A stretch of DNA of 64,000 nucleotides from Halorussus halobius (GTDB lineage Archaea > Halobacteriota > Halobacteria > Halobacteriales > Haladaptataceae): the NCBI RefSeq assembly GCF_004765805.1, contig NZ_ML219773.1, positions 310,001-374,000 of the forward strand, read 5' to 3'. Every line of letters begins with the position of its first letter. Within the stretch, counting starts at the first letter, position 1. The notes beneath the pieces were generated by a model, which saw nothing but the letters and a program-made list of their open reading frames with translations, had not been told where the DNA came from and made no database searches. Below, one piece after another: positions 26,743 to 35,998 of this stretch. A program made the position numbers and the translations under genes.

Positions 26743-28700
26743 GGTGTGGTCACGTTGTTCGCCGCTAACCGCTCGGGTCGAACCGGGTCGGCGAGCGGGG
26801 CGGGGTCGACGATGCCCGCGCCGCGAAGCCCGGGAACGGACCCCTGAAACCGCCTGAGCGCCCGCGAGATGGGCGACCGAGAGAGGGCGTAGGCCGCCTG
26901 GGAGTCCCCGGCGCTCCGGTCGACGAGGTCGGTCGGCCGGTAGCGCCGGTCGACGACGCCGTCGCCGTCGCGGTCCGTCCCGGGAACCACGCCCCAGTAG
27001 TTGCCGCGTCCGTCGACCGCCCACGCTTCGAGGCCCGCCATGCCGGGCGACACCGGGCGGTCGTTGGCCACGATGTCGTTCCGGGAGACGTCGTTGGTGG
27101 GCAGTAGCGTCGTCGAGCGGACGCCGACGTCGTTGTCGACGACGGTGTTGTGGCGGTAGACGGACCGGGTGGTCCCGACCGTCAGCCCGACCTCGTTGTT
27201 CGCGAGGACGTTGTCGGTCGCCAAGGAGGCCGAACCGGCGACGCTGATGCCGACGGTGCTGTTCCGAACGTCGTTGCCGGTCAGGAGGTTCCCGGTCGGG
27301 CGCGTCATCACGAAGACGCCGGTGTTCGTGTCGCGAATCGTGTTGTCGGCGACGAGCACGTCGCTCGTGTGCATGTCGTGGAAGCCGTACCGGACGTCCT
27401 CGATGCGGTTGTCGCGGACGACCGTCCCGTCGGCGTAGTGGGTGTAGACCGCGTCGCGCCCCCCGTCGAACCGGGAGTCCTCGACGACCGTCCGCGAGTA
27501 CATCGGCAGGACGCTCATGAAGCCCTCCCGTCCCGCGGTGCCGTTCACCTCGACGGACCGGACGACGGTGTCGTCGCTGTCGAGCGCCACGACGCCGTTC
27601 GAGGGCGTGTCGATACTGACGTTCTCGACGAGCGACCGCGGAGCGTCCCGGAGCCGGATGGCCGCGTCGCCGTACCCGTAGGTGAGCCTGATGCGGCGGT
27701 CCCACGCCGACCCGTCGTCGGCCGCCGGGTCCCCGCCGTTGCTCGCCCCGACGCCGACGATTCGGAGGTCCGCGACCGCGACGTCGGGCGACCGGACGGC
27801 GACCACCGAGCCGTTTCCGCCGCCGTCGAGGACGGTGTCGGCTCCCGCACCGCTGAGCGTGACCGGCTTCTCGACGGTGAGGTCGGCGTCGTACCGGCCC
27901 GGAAGCAGTTCGACGGTGGTGTCGGCCGGGGCGCGCTCGACCGCCGTGGCGAGCGTCGGGCCGCCCTCGCCAACCACCACCGTCGACGGCGAGCGGGCGA
28001 GCCGGTCGGCCGCCGCCGCGACCGCCTGCCGGTCGGTCCCGACGACCATCGAGACCGGCCGGTCGCGCGTCGCCTGCGCCCGGTCGACGGTCCGGTCCGC
28101 CCACCGGTGGCGCTGGGCGGCCGACGGCTCGCGGTCGGTCGGGGACCCCTCGCCCGCGTCGCGAGCCGCGAGCTCGTCCCAGTCGAGGACCGCGCCGCCG
28201 TGTTGGTCGGCGAAGGTCCGCGCGGCCGCCCGGTCGCCGAACGGGAGCGTGGCCGGACCCGCGGGCGTTCGCGCCGACGTTCCGACCACGAACCACGCCT
28301 CGCGGGCGCGCGTCCAGCCGGGCGACCGCCCGTCCGGCAGCGTCACGTACCCCTCGTCGGTCAGTCGCGGGTCGGTCCCGGAGAGGTCGGTGACGAACGC
28401 GGCGAGCGGGCGGCCGAACTGGGCCGCGTGGCGGGGTCCGGTCGCGCCCGCCACGAGCGAATCGGTCCCGTAGAAGCCGACCACGTACTCGTACTGGGCG
28501 TAGAAGACCTGCCCTCGCGGGACGACGTGGCCCGCTTGCTCGGCGCGCTCGACGTCGACGCCGGTGAGCCCGGTCGCGAGCGTCTGGTCGAACGGGACGG
28601 GCGAGAGCTCGCCGCCGTCGGCCGGGTCGACCGCGAGACCGCTCGCCGCTACGAGCACCGCGAGCAGGACGGCCGCGCCGGCGTACGTCACGGCTCTCAT
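26739..28700 (-). CDS. nosD: NosD-like beta-helix protein with NosL-like N-terminal domain (copy 2)
   Basis: The 653-residue protein has a signal (YAGAAVLLAVLVAASGLAVDP), a NosL-like region (AWFVVGTSARTPAGPATLPFGDRAAARTFADQHGGAV, about 140-175) and a beta-helix of the NosD type (about 240-600; DMHTSDVLVADNTIRDTNTGVFVMTRPTGNLLTGNDVRN). It is paralogous to the copy at 18148 with the same domain order. Here it follows ccdA, a thioredoxin-like protein, a SafE-like protein and sco1, which suggests it serves a copper or thiol-dependent assembly outside the cell. Confidence 0.92.
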   Translation of the reverse strand: MRAVTYAGAAVLLAVLVAASGLAVDPADGGELSPVPFDQTLATGLTGVDVERAEQAGHVVPRGQVFYAQYEYVVGFYGTDSLVAGATGPRHAAQFGRPLAAFVTDLSGTDPRLTDEGYVTLPDGRSPGWTRAREAWFVVGTSARTPAGPATLPFGDRAAARTFADQHGGAVLDWDELAARDAGEGSPTDREPSAAQRHRWADRTVDRAQATRDRPVSMVVGTDRQAVAAAADRLARSPSTVVVGEGGPTLATAVERAPADTTVELLPGRYDADLTVEKPVTLSGAGADTVLDGGGNGSVVAVRSPDVAVADLRIVGVGASNGGDPAADDGSAWDRRIRLTYGYGDAAIRLRDAPRSLVENVSIDTPSNGVVALDSDDTVVRSVEVNGTAGREGFMSVLPMYSRTVVEDSRFDGGRDAVYTHYADGTVVRDNRIEDVRYGFHDMHTSDVLVADNTIRDTNTGVFVMTRPTGNLLTGNDVRNSTVGISVAGSASLATDNVLANNEVGLTVGTTRSVYRHNTVVDNDVGVRSTTLLPTNDVSRNDIVANDRPVSPGMAGLEAWAVDGRGNYWGVVPGTDRDGDGVVDRRYRPTDLVDRSAGDSQAAYALSRSPISRALRRFQGSVPGLRGAGIVDPAPLADPVRPERLAANNVTTP

Positions 28701-28863
28701 CGACGTGTCCCCCGTGGCGGTCGCGCCGGTGTCGCCGCCCCGTCCGGGCGTCGGTCGACGTCTCGCGCGAGCGGAGCCGACGCCTCCCGCGGACCCGACA
28801 CACCGCGCGTCCGGTGGCGTCGACCGGGCGTACCGAACGCGCCGCCCCCGGCGTGCTGTCGAC

Positions 28864-29544
28864 TCATATCGGGAGCGACGGCACGGCGTTCGGTGCGACG
28901 GCGAGCACGATTTGCCCCACGCCGGCGAGGGACACGACCGCGCCGGCGGCCCGTTCGAGCCGCCCGCCGAGGTCGGCGAGTCGCCCCGTGGCGACGTCGA
29001 GCCCGAACCCCACCGCGAGGGTCAGCGCCACCAGCGGCACGGCGACGCCGGCAGCGTACGCCGCGACCACGGCGACCGCCGCCCGGGCCGAGAGCGCGAC
29101 CGCCTGGACGACGACGGCCAGAAACACCGGCAGGACGCAGCCCGCAGACGCGCCGGCGTAGCCGGCTCCGAACAGCGCGAACCCCGGCGCGTCCGCCCGG
29201 CGGGCCGGCAACGGGACGGTCAGGGTCGGCCCGCGCGCCGTCAGCAGCCCGACGCCGAAGACCACCAGCGCGACACCGACCAGCGGTTCGACGACCGCGA
29301 GGAGCCCCGAGACGGGGCGACCGACGAGCACCGCCAGCCCCGCGAGCGCGCCGAGCGTCGCGACGACGCCACCCCCGGCCGCGAGCCCGCGCGCGACGAT
29401 ACCGGCCGCCCGCCGGTCGTCGCCGGCCACGCCGGCGTAGTAGCCGACGTAGCCCGGCACCAGCGGCAGCGCGCACGGCGACAGGAACGTCACGACGCCA
29501 GCGCTCGCCGCGAACGCGAGGTGGCTCCAGACCGGACCGCTCAC
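28864..29544 (-). CDS. ccdA: CcdA-type cytochrome c biogenesis / thiol-disulfide transmembrane protein
   Basis: The 226-residue protein has six hydrophobic helices and the two redox cysteines of CcdA: Cys24 in FLSPCALPLVPGYVGYY and Cys136 in AGCVLPVF. CcdA passes electrons from cytoplasmic thioredoxin to extracellular thiol proteins. The thioredoxin-like lipoprotein gene directly upstream overlaps its start (ATGA), so it is the natural partner. The next gene, nosD copy 2, begins 163 bases further on. Confidence 0.92.
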   Translation of the reverse strand: MSGPVWSHLAFAASAGVVTFLSPCALPLVPGYVGYYAGVAGDDRRAAGIVARGLAAGGGVVATLGALAGLAVLVGRPVSGLLAVVEPLVGVALVVFGVGLLTARGPTLTVPLPARRADAPGFALFGAGYAGASAGCVLPVFLAVVVQAVALSARAAVAVVAAYAAGVAVPLVALTLAVGFGLDVATGRLADLGGRLERAAGAVVSLAGVGQIVLAVAPNAVPSLPI

Positions 29545-30134
29545 GCCGACTCACCGCCGCGTGCGGCCCGTATCTCGTCGGCGATCGTCGCGGCGGTCGT
29601 CGGGCCCGCGTGCGACCACGTTTCGGTCCCGTCGGGCGCGACGACGACGGCGGTCGGCACGCTCGTCGCGTCGTACGCCCGGGCCAGCTCCGTCCCGTCG
29701 TCGGTGGCGACGGGCCACGTCCCGCCGTGGTCGGCCCACCACGCGGCGACGTCGTCGGCCGAGACGGTCAGCCCGACGGGCTCGCTCGTGACCGAGAGGA
29801 ACTGGACGTCGTCGTCGACCCGCTCGTGGGCCTCGCCGACGACCGACATCTGGGACGCACAGACCCCACAGGTCGTCGCGAAGAACTCGACGAACGTCAC
29901 GCGCCCGGGCTCCGGGACGGTCGTCCGACCGGCCTCGCTGCCCGGGGCGTCGAGGGTCTCGACGGTCACCGGTCCCGCGTCGCGGGCCACCGACTCCGTT
30001 TCGCCGGTCACCGGGCCCGCGTCGCCCCCGTCGTCGCGCGCGAGCGACTCGCCGAGGCTGTTGCACCCGGCGGCCGCCATCGTCGTCGCGGTGGCGACCG
30101 ACGCGAGCAGGTCACGTCGTCGCACGAGGGTCAC
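29541..30134 (-). CDS. TlpA-like thioredoxin-fold lipoprotein
   Basis: The 197-residue protein has a Tat-type signal (RRRDLLASVATATTMAAAGC) with lipid Cys24 and a thioredoxin domain with the active motif CGVC (Cys89, Cys92) after FVEFFATT. The cis-Pro appears in SVPTAVVV. It should sit on the outer face of the membrane, reducing a substrate such as an apo-copper protein or apocytochrome, with electrons supplied by the CcdA partner whose start it overlaps. Exact substrate is unknown. Confidence 0.88.
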   Translation of the reverse strand: MTLVRRRDLLASVATATTMAAAGCNSLGESLARDDGGDAGPVTGETESVARDAGPVTVETLDAPGSEAGRTTVPEPGRVTFVEFFATTCGVCASQMSVVGEAHERVDDDVQFLSVTSEPVGLTVSADDVAAWWADHGGTWPVATDDGTELARAYDATSVPTAVVVAPDGTETWSHAGPTTAATIADEIRAARGGESA

Positions 30135-30164
30135 CCCCGTCGCCCGCCCGTCGAGGCGGCTCGC

Positions 30165-30953
30165 TCACCACGGCTGGAAGCTGGGCAGCGGGACGGCCGG
30201 GAGCCCGACGCCCAGCGCCGCCAGCCCGTGCTGGACGGGGACGTACCCGAGCGCGACGAAGGCGAGTCCGAGCCCGCGGTGGAGTCGGCGGCGCTCGCCC
30301 ACGTCGAGCCCGTCGAACAGCGCCCCCGTCAGGAAGACCGCGGGGATGGTTCCGGCCCCGAGGGCCGCGAGCGCGGCCACGCCCCCGAGCGCGGAGCCCT
30401 GGGCGAACGCGTACAGGTACGCGGGGTACAGGAGCGGACACGGCAGGAGGCCGTGGACCGCGCCGAGTCCGGCGATGCGGTAGTCGCCGACCCACGCGTC
30501 GACGCGGGGAACCAGAGCGGTTCGGACGGCGGCCGATATCCGGTCGATTCCCGGTATCGGAACGCGACGTGCGCCCCGGCCGGTGAGGTAGGTGACCCCG
30601 ACGGCGGCGACGACGAGCCCCGCGCCGATTCCGGTCGCGGCGCGAACCTCCGTCGCGACGCGGGTCAGGTCGCGGAGGCTCACGAAGACGAGCTGGCCGG
30701 CGAGGCCGAACAGTCCGCCGAGCAGGGCGTAACTGGCCGTCCGACCGAGGTTGAACAGCGCGTGCTGGCGGACCGCCCGGACCGTGAGCGTGTCGTCGCG
30801 AGCCCCCTCGTCCATTCTGGCGGCGTAGGTCGCGACCAGCGGCCCGCACATTCCGATGCAGTGTGCGCCCCCGAGCAGGCCGACCAGCGCCAGTACCGGG
30901 AGGCCGAGCGTCTCGGTTCCGAGGAGAGGGTTGGCTGGTGTGCATGTGGTCAT
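30165..30953 (-). CDS. SafE/UreH-like (DsbD_2-type) copper-handling membrane protein
   Basis: The 262-residue polytopic protein has the motif GGAHCIGMCGPL near residues 29-40, with HC..MC thiol and thioether ligands, then HGLLPCPLLYPAYLYA near the middle, a second Cys/His site. This HCxxMC pattern is typical of proteins fused or linked to copper ATPases and cytochrome oxidase assembly. It lies 1 base downstream of sco1 on the same strand. A role in copper or thiol transfer across the membrane is inference. Confidence 0.8.
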   Translation of the reverse strand: MTTCTPANPLLGTETLGLPVLALVGLLGGAHCIGMCGPLVATYAARMDEGARDDTLTVRAVRQHALFNLGRTASYALLGGLFGLAGQLVFVSLRDLTRVATEVRAATGIGAGLVVAAVGVTYLTGRGARRVPIPGIDRISAAVRTALVPRVDAWVGDYRIAGLGAVHGLLPCPLLYPAYLYAFAQGSALGGVAALAALGAGTIPAVFLTGALFDGLDVGERRRLHRGLGLAFVALGYVPVQHGLAALGVGLPAVPLPSFQPW

Positions 30954-30954
30954 C

Positions 30955-31641
30955 TCAACTGGTTGCGTCGACGACCGTCTCCACGTCCGAGAGGACGCGC
31001 TCGTGGTCCGGTTGGTCGGTCCGATACGCGCGCTCGACGACGCCGTCGGGGTTCCGGAGGAAGGTCAGCGAGAGGTGCCGGAAGTCGTAGCCCGGAAGCC
31101 GCTCGGACTCGCCCGCGCCGATGCGGTCGAAGCTGATGCCGAGTTTGTCGGCGACGACCGCCTTCGCGCGCTCGGCCGACTCCGGGCGCAAGAACCGCCA
31201 GTTGCCCGCCTCCATGTCGACGTTCATCCGCTGGCCGTAGTTCCGGAGCGTCTCTGCGTCGTCGCGTTCGGGGTCGAAGGTGAGCGCCAGGAACGTCACC
31301 TGGTCGTCGACGTTCCGGTCGACGGTCCCGTGCTGGACGCCCGCCAACTGTCCGATGAGGCGCACGCACTCGACGGGACAGGTGGCGAAGAAGGCGGTCA
31401 CGACCAGCGTCGCGTCGATGGCGTCGCTGTCGACCACCTCGTCGGCCAGCGGGTCCGGCAGGCTGAACGCCGGCAGCGGTTCCCCGTGGGCGGGGTACGG
31501 AAGTTCGCTGCTGTCGTACTGTCGGTCGTCGGGCGCGTCGAGGACCGTCGCACTCGCTCCCCCGTCGTCGCCGAATACCGTAGTGAGACAGCCGGCGCTC
31601 GCGGTGGCGAGTCCGGCCGCGAGATAGGTTCGTCGGTCCAT
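30955..31641 (-). CDS. SCO1/SenC/PrrC family copper chaperone lipoprotein
   Basis: The 228-residue protein has a Tat lipoprotein signal (RRTYLAAGLATASAGC, Cys18), the copper motif CPVEC (Cys88, Cys92) and the conserved histidine in FRHLSLTFLRNPDG. SCO proteins pass copper to, or reduce, the CuA site of terminal oxidases or N2O reductase. It heads the operon and its promoter carries a paired inverted repeat. Length is usual for the family. Confidence 0.92.
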   Translation of the reverse strand: MDRRTYLAAGLATASAGCLTTVFGDDGGASATVLDAPDDRQYDSSELPYPAHGEPLPAFSLPDPLADEVVDSDAIDATLVVTAFFATCPVECVRLIGQLAGVQHGTVDRNVDDQVTFLALTFDPERDDAETLRNYGQRMNVDMEAGNWRFLRPESAERAKAVVADKLGISFDRIGAGESERLPGYDFRHLSLTFLRNPDGVVERAYRTDQPDHERVLSDVETVVDATS

Positions 31642-31675
31642 CGCTCGACGCTTGTGAACTCGCGAAAGTAAGCAA

Positions 31676-31715
31676 TCTGGTGCACCTCTCGAAAACTTCC
31701 GACAGCTGCACCAGA
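31676..31715. promoter_or_regulatory. paired operator-like inverted repeat before sco1
   Basis: TCTGGTGCA (31676-31684) and TGCACCAGA (31707-31715) are perfect 9-base complements, 31 bp centre to centre (about three helical turns), located 35-74 bases before the sco1 ATG. The first arm extends into GGTGCACC, itself palindromic. The adjacent winged-helix gene at 31925 is the obvious candidate binder. Confidence 0.6.
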
Positions 31716-31924
31716 CCGCCTCTCATCGCGGTCCGACGACGGTGTGGTATGGACGCTCGACGCACCATCGAACCGAACGGCTACTGCGTGAGCGACGTCC
31801 CAGGTGGGCGAGACGGCGAACCGAACTCCGTCGAGCACCCCCGGACGAAGCGGCCGTCGAACGCGGAGCGTTCGACCGAGCCGTCGCCGACCAGTCCCGG
31901 GGGCGACTGCCGGACTGACCGCTC

Positions 31925-32437
31925 TCACTCGCGGAACGTGTCGTCGATGAGCCGCGTGAAGCGGTCGACGAGGCGGTCCGAGAGCGACGGGGCCACCTCG
32001 TCGAGCAGGCGGCGAGTCTCCTCGGGGCGGGTCAGCGTGACGTGGCTTCGGCCGTGCTGGTCGTAACACTTCTCCGCGACGTCGGCCTCGACGAGCGTCG
32101 AGACGTGCCACGATATCGTGCTCCGCGCCACGTCGAGTTCCGCAGCCAGGTCGGCGGCCGACGGCTCCGGGTCTTCGAGCGCGACGACGATGATGCCGCG
32201 GACGGTTTCCCGCCGGAGGAGCGCGATGGTTCGTCGCTCCCAGGACTCGTACCCCTGCGGGAAGTAGTGGGTCCGGTCGCGAAGCTCCGCGACGTCGAGA
32301 CGTCCGGCTCGGCGGAGACGGCGGAGGTGGTACTGCGCTTGCCCGGTTGCGATGTCGAGGTCGCGGACGAGTTCGTTGAAGTGGACGCCCGGATGGGATT
32401 CGACGTGGCTGTGGACCGTCCGTCTCACGTCACTCAT
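31925..32437 (-). CDS. winged-helix (tandem MarR/ArsR-like) transcriptional regulator
   Basis: The 170-residue protein carries two winged-helix domains: residues 5-55 (GVHFNELVRDLDIATGQAQYHLRRLRRAGRL) and 75-140 (PSAADLAAELDVARSTISWHVSTLVEADV). An EKCYDQHGRSH segment holds one Cys and two His that could bind metal. The ATG at 32437 is chosen; the longer frame to 32509 starts with unconserved sequence. Same strand and orientation as the sco1-nosDFY run and next to its promoter suggest it regulates that run (inference). Confidence 0.83.
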   Translation of the reverse strand: MSDVRRTVHSHVESHPGVHFNELVRDLDIATGQAQYHLRRLRRAGRLDVAELRDRTHYFPQGYESWERRTIALLRRETVRGIIVVALEDPEPSAADLAAELDVARSTISWHVSTLVEADVAEKCYDQHGRSHVTLTRPEETRRLLDEVAPSLSDRLVDRFTRLIDDTFRE

Positions 32438-32505
32438 GCTCTCGTCGGTTGGCCGTCGCCCGTGTAAAGGCGCTCGCCGGTTCCCAGTCGCTGGGAACGC
32501 GCTGT

Positions 32506-32826
32506 TCAACCCGACCGCGAGGGCGGCCCGCTGCGATACAGCGCGTACAGCACCAGGGTAGCGACCGCGAAGTCCGAGCCGTGTTCGACGAGGTGGTGGA
32601 CCGGCATCGGGACGAGTCCCGCGAGCGTCCCGAACCCGACGAACGACCGGCAGACGAGGACGCCGAGCGCGACCGTCACCAGAAAGTAGACCCTCGTCCG
32701 CCGCCGTCGGTAGCCGGCCAGCCCGAGCAGGAACAGCGCCACGGTCCCGAGCGTCGCGAGAACGAGGACGGCGATCAGCACCGACGCTTCGGTCCCACTT
32801 ATCCAGTCGGCGACGAGCGGGAACAT
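32506..32826 (-). CDS. small membrane protein, DUF7471-like
   Basis: The 106-residue protein has three hydrophobic helices (residues about 14-35, 46-63 and 77-97), with MPVHHLVEHGSD between the second and third. It is codirectional with and 68 bases upstream of the winged-helix gene. I tentatively recall the family DUF7471, often near such regulators. The function is unknown; the histidine cluster might bind metal. Confidence 0.7.
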   Translation of the reverse strand: MFPLVADWISGTEASVLIAVLVLATLGTVALFLLGLAGYRRRRTRVYFLVTVALGVLVCRSFVGFGTLAGLVPMPVHHLVEHGSDFAVATLVLYALYRSGPPSRSG

Positions 32827-32922
32827 GCCCGGTTGGGCCGACGCACTCGAACCGGGAGTGCGTTACGGGTTCCAGCGGCCGTCGAGCCGACCCGGACGCC
32901 GGCCGAGGCGGGGTGACAAAGA

Positions 32923-32928
32923 TTTATG
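32923..32928 (+). promoter_or_regulatory. TATA-like box of the DUF7504-like gene
   Basis: TTTATG in GATTTATGGG sits 27-32 bases before the ATG at 32955, consistent with a leaderless transcript. Confidence 0.6.
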
Positions 32929-32954
32929 GGTCACACTATAGAACGTTGCTTTAA

Positions 32955-33677
32955 ATGGCCGGAGAGAGCATAGGAAACTCCTACGCCTCCGAGCGCGACC
33001 GAAACGGGGCGTTGCCCGGCTTCCGGTCGCGCCTTCGGACCCTCAAGAGCGAGGGTTGCAACCTCCTCGTCGTCGGGGACCCGTCTCGGGAGGTGTTTAC
33101 GCGGGCGAGCGGGACCATGCTCGGCGACCCCGACGCCCGGCGGTGGCGGGTGCTCGCGCTCACCGACGCCGACCCCGAGAGCGTCTACGACCGGCTCCCG
33201 GCGGCCTCGGTCGCGCCGCGCCCGCCGACCGAGACCACGCGGGTCCTCAACCACGCCACTCCGCCCCGACCGATAACCGAGACCACCGACGGACTCGGCG
33301 CGACCGTCCCCGAGGTGACGGTCGGCGACGCGAACCTCGCCGGCCTCAGGAGCCGGCTCTGCGAGGCGGTCGCCGACTTCGGCGCGCGGAGTCGACGGCC
33401 CTCGGCGCTCCGGGTCGCGGTCGACTCGCTCGCGCCCCTGCTCGCCCACTACGAGTCCGACGTCGTCCGGCGGTTCCTCCGGACGGTCGGCGACCGGGTG
33501 CGCGAGCACGACGCGATGGCCCACTACGTCCTGCCCGAACCCTACGACGGCGACCGGTGTCGGCGACTCGCCGACGAGTTCGACGCGGTGGTCGAACTCC
33601 GGACGGTCGCGGGCGACCCCGAGGAGCGGTGGCACCTCCCCGACTCGGGCGTGACGACGCCGTGGGTGCCCCTCTGA
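32955..33677 (+). CDS. DUF7504-like haloarchaeal protein
   Basis: The 240-residue soluble protein contains NLLVVGDPSREVFTRASGTMLGDPDARRWRVLALTD and SALRVAVDSLAPLLAHYESDVVRRFLRTVGDRVREHDAMAHYVLP, the pattern of haloarchaeal DUF7504 proteins (tentative recall), which resemble RecA/KaiC-fold signalling proteins without a full P-loop. A role in signalling is inference. Its own promoter is present; no operon partner. Confidence 0.72.
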   Translation: MAGESIGNSYASERDRNGALPGFRSRLRTLKSEGCNLLVVGDPSREVFTRASGTMLGDPDARRWRVLALTDADPESVYDRLPAASVAPRPPTETTRVLNHATPPRPITETTDGLGATVPEVTVGDANLAGLRSRLCEAVADFGARSRRPSALRVAVDSLAPLLAHYESDVVRRFLRTVGDRVREHDAMAHYVLPEPYDGDRCRRLADEFDAVVELRTVAGDPEERWHLPDSGVTTPWVPL

Positions 33678-33715
33678 AGCGCCCGACGGCGAACCCGCCC
33701 TCCGCGAACCCGACG

Positions 33716-33721
33716 TTTATC
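33716..33721 (+). promoter_or_regulatory. TATA-like box of the serine hydrolase gene
   Basis: TTTATC in GACGTTTATCAC lies 25-30 bases before the ATG at 33746. Confidence 0.55.
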
Positions 33722-33745
33722 ACGCCGCCGGGCACACGCGAACGC

Positions 33746-35200
33746 ATGGCAACTCCCGTTTCCTCGGACAAGCGCCGCGAAATCGAGACGTTCGCGAGCG
33801 AGTGGGTCCGCGAGGAGGGCGTCCCGGGCGCGAGCGTCGCCGTGGTCGACGCCGACGGCCTCGCGTACGCCGAGGGGTTCGGCGCGCGCGACCGGGCGGC
33901 CAACGACCCGGCGACCCCCGACACCCTCTACGGCATCGGCTCGTGCACCAAGTCGGTGACGGCGGTGGCGGTCATGCGGCTCGCGGAGGCCGGCGACCTG
34001 TCGGTCGAGGACCCGGTCGACGACTACCTGCCCCACCTCGCGGACGCGCCGGGCGACCCCGTGACGCTCCACGAGTTGCTGTGTCACTCCTCGGGGCTGC
34101 CCAGCGACGGCAACCTCTCGGCGCTCATCACCCGGCTGACCGACCGGGGCGACCGCGACCCGGACCTCCCGATGACCGGCGACGGCGACTTCCGGCGACA
34201 CGTCCAGACCGCCGCCGACGAGCGACTGGTCGGCGAGGACCGGTTTTTCTACTACAACACCGGCTACACGCTCCTCGGGAAGGTCGTCGAGGAGGTGACC
34301 GGGCGAACGTACGCCGAGTACGTCCGGGACGAGATTCACGACCCGCTCGGGATGGACCGGTCGTGTTTCTCCCGGGCGGCCTTCGAGGCGGCCGACGACC
34401 GCATGACGGCGTACAACCGCGAGCCGGTCGGCGACGACGACGGGAGCGGCGACGCACTCGACGCGGTCGAGGCGTCGCTGGCGTTCGACGAGCGCCTCTA
34501 CGCGCCCGGCGGGATGCTGAGTTCGGTCGCCGAGATGGCCAACTACGTCCGGCTGTACCTCGACAGCGCCGACGGGGACAGCGCGGGCGAGCGCGACCGC
34601 GGCGCGTTCGAGGGCGAGCGGCTCCTCGCGCCCGAGTCGGTCGCGCGGATGACCGAGCGTCACGCGACCCGCGAGGACTACCTCGACGGTCGCGCGCAGG
34701 GGTACGGCTACGGCCTCTCGTCGACCGCGTTCCTCGACGACGTGCTCGTGGGCCACGGCGGCATGATGGGCACGACGACCGCGTGGTTCGGCTACCTCGA
34801 AGACGCCAACGTCGGGGTCGTGGCCGCGTGCAACGCCGCGCCCACCAAGCACCCGTCGGCCGTGGGGAAGGCGGTGCTCGCGCTGGTCCGGGACGCCGAC
34901 CCTCACGAGGTGGTCCCGTCCTACGCCTTCGAGCGGAAGGCCGAGCCGCTGGTCGGCGAGTACGCCTCCCACCGCGAGGTCCGGACCGCCACGGTCGAGC
35001 GCGACGGCGCGGGCTTGCGGATCGCGTTCGACGACCCCGGCTGGTCGGGCGAGTACCGGGTCGTCCCCGAGAACATGGACCCCGACGACCACCGGTACTA
35101 CGTCGTCACGGCGACCGGCAAGCGCGTCCCGGTGGAGTTCCGCGTCGGCGAGGACGACGTGAGCCTCCTGCTCCAGCGCTGGCGGCTCCACAGGCAGTAG
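33746..35200 (+). CDS. beta-lactamase class C-type serine hydrolase
   Basis: The 484-residue protein has the class C/DD-peptidase triad motifs SCTK (Ser66, Lys69), YNT in [18 protein letters not shown], and HGG in [10 protein letters not shown]-terminal beta domain (about 390-484; [21 protein letters not shown]) follows. No signal peptide is seen, so it is probably cytoplasmic, hydrolysing an ester or amide. The ATG at 33746 is preferred over the long 5' extension, which is a shadow frame. Resistance to beta-lactams is not implied. Confidence 0.9.
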   Translation: MATPVSSDKRREIETFASEWVREEGVPGASVAVVDADGLAYAEGFGARDRAANDPATPDTLYGIGSCTKSVTAVAVMRLAEAGDLSVEDPVDDYLPHLADAPGDPVTLHELLCHSSGLPSDGNLSALITRLTDRGDRDPDLPMTGDGDFRRHVQTAADERLVGEDRFFYYNTGYTLLGKVVEEVTGRTYAEYVRDEIHDPLGMDRSCFSRAAFEAADDRMTAYNREPVGDDDGSGDALDAVEASLAFDERLYAPGGMLSSVAEMANYVRLYLDSADGDSAGERDRGAFEGERLLAPESVARMTERHATREDYLDGRAQGYGYGLSSTAFLDDVLVGHGGMMGTTTAWFGYLEDANVGVVAACNAAPTKHPSAVGKAVLALVRDADPHEVVPSYAFERKAEPLVGEYASHREVRTATVERDGAGLRIAFDDPGWSGEYRVVPENMDPDDHRYYVVTATGKRVPVEFRVGEDDVSLLLQRWRLHRQ

Positions 35201-35316
35201 TCCGAGCGGTGCCGTTCGGGGGACCGTCGGGCTCCCGACGTCACGGACGGCCGGAGGCGTGCCGAACGGCTCCGGGGCACTCCCCCGAGACGAGTGGTGG
35301 ACGCGACCCACAGCGC

Positions 35317-35322
35317 TTTATA
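35317..35322 (+). promoter_or_regulatory. TATA-like box of tmk
   Basis: TTTATA in GCTTTATACC lies 24-29 bases before the ATG at 35346, as in leaderless haloarchaeal genes. Confidence 0.6.
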
Positions 35323-35345
35323 CCGCGCCGGAACCACCTCCGGGT

Positions 35346-35933
35346 ATGCTCGTTACGCTTGAGGGGCTCGACGGGAGCGGCAAGACGACGGTCTGGGAGG
35401 TGCTCCGCGAGGAGTTCCCCGACCACGTCTACACCCGCGAGCCCACCGAATCGTGGTACGGGGAGGCGGTCGACCGCTCGGTCGCCGACGACGACGCCGA
35501 CCCGCTGGCCGAACTGTTCCTCTACACCGCCGACCACGCCAACCACCTCGCCGAGACGGTCCGGCCCGCGCTCGCGGACGGGAAGGTCGTCGTCTCGGAC
35601 CGCTACTCCGATTCGCGGTACGCGTATCAGGCGGTCAGCATCGAGGAGTACGTCAAGCGCCCGCTGGAGTACGTCCGGGGCGTCCACGGCCCGTGGACCC
35701 GGCCGCCCGACGCCACGCTCTACTTCGACGTCGACCCCGAGACGGGCGCTGCCCGGAGCGGCGCGACCAACAAGTTCGAACAGGCGGCGTTCCTGCGCAG
35801 CGTGCGGGAGAACTACGAGCGGCTCGCGGACGCCGAACCCGAGCGGTTCGTCCGCATCGACGCCACGCGGTCGCCCGAGGCGGTCATCGATTCGGCCGTC
35901 GACGTGTTCGAGCGACTGCTCGCCGACGAGTGA
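35346..35933 (+). CDS. tmk: thymidylate kinase
   Basis: The 195-residue protein has the P-loop GLDGSGKT (residues 7-14), [11 protein letters not shown] (the thymidylate-binding Arg and LID region) and ends with VFERLLADE. It phosphorylates dTMP to dTDP with ATP in the cytoplasm. The ATG at 35346 gives the usual start [14 protein letters not shown], and the upstream in-frame extension is not used. Single-gene unit. Confidence 0.94.
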   Translation: MLVTLEGLDGSGKTTVWEVLREEFPDHVYTREPTESWYGEAVDRSVADDDADPLAELFLYTADHANHLAETVRPALADGKVVVSDRYSDSRYAYQAVSIEEYVKRPLEYVRGVHGPWTRPPDATLYFDVDPETGAARSGATNKFEQAAFLRSVRENYERLADAEPERFVRIDATRSPEAVIDSAVDVFERLLADE

Positions 35934-35998
35934 CCCGCCGGGAATCGGCTTGCGCGCGAGCCTCAGTTCCGCGGTGGGACCGGGGTCAGTCGGACGTC

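Noticed and set aside
27150..31136. 1328-residue open frame on the plus strand
   Set aside because: It is antisense to nosD copy 2, ccdA, the TlpA-like gene and SafE, has Arg/Gly/Pro-rich low-complexity composition and no recognisable domain; a GC-rich shadow.
31680..32066. Plus-strand gene in the sco1/regulator spacer
   Set aside because: The frame continues antisense into the winged-helix gene and begins inside the operator dyad; composition is Ser/Arg-rich.
33746..35200. Serine hydrolase as an antibiotic-resistance beta-lactamase
   Set aside because: Motifs only show the broad class C/esterase fold; there is no signal peptide, and archaea lack peptidoglycan.
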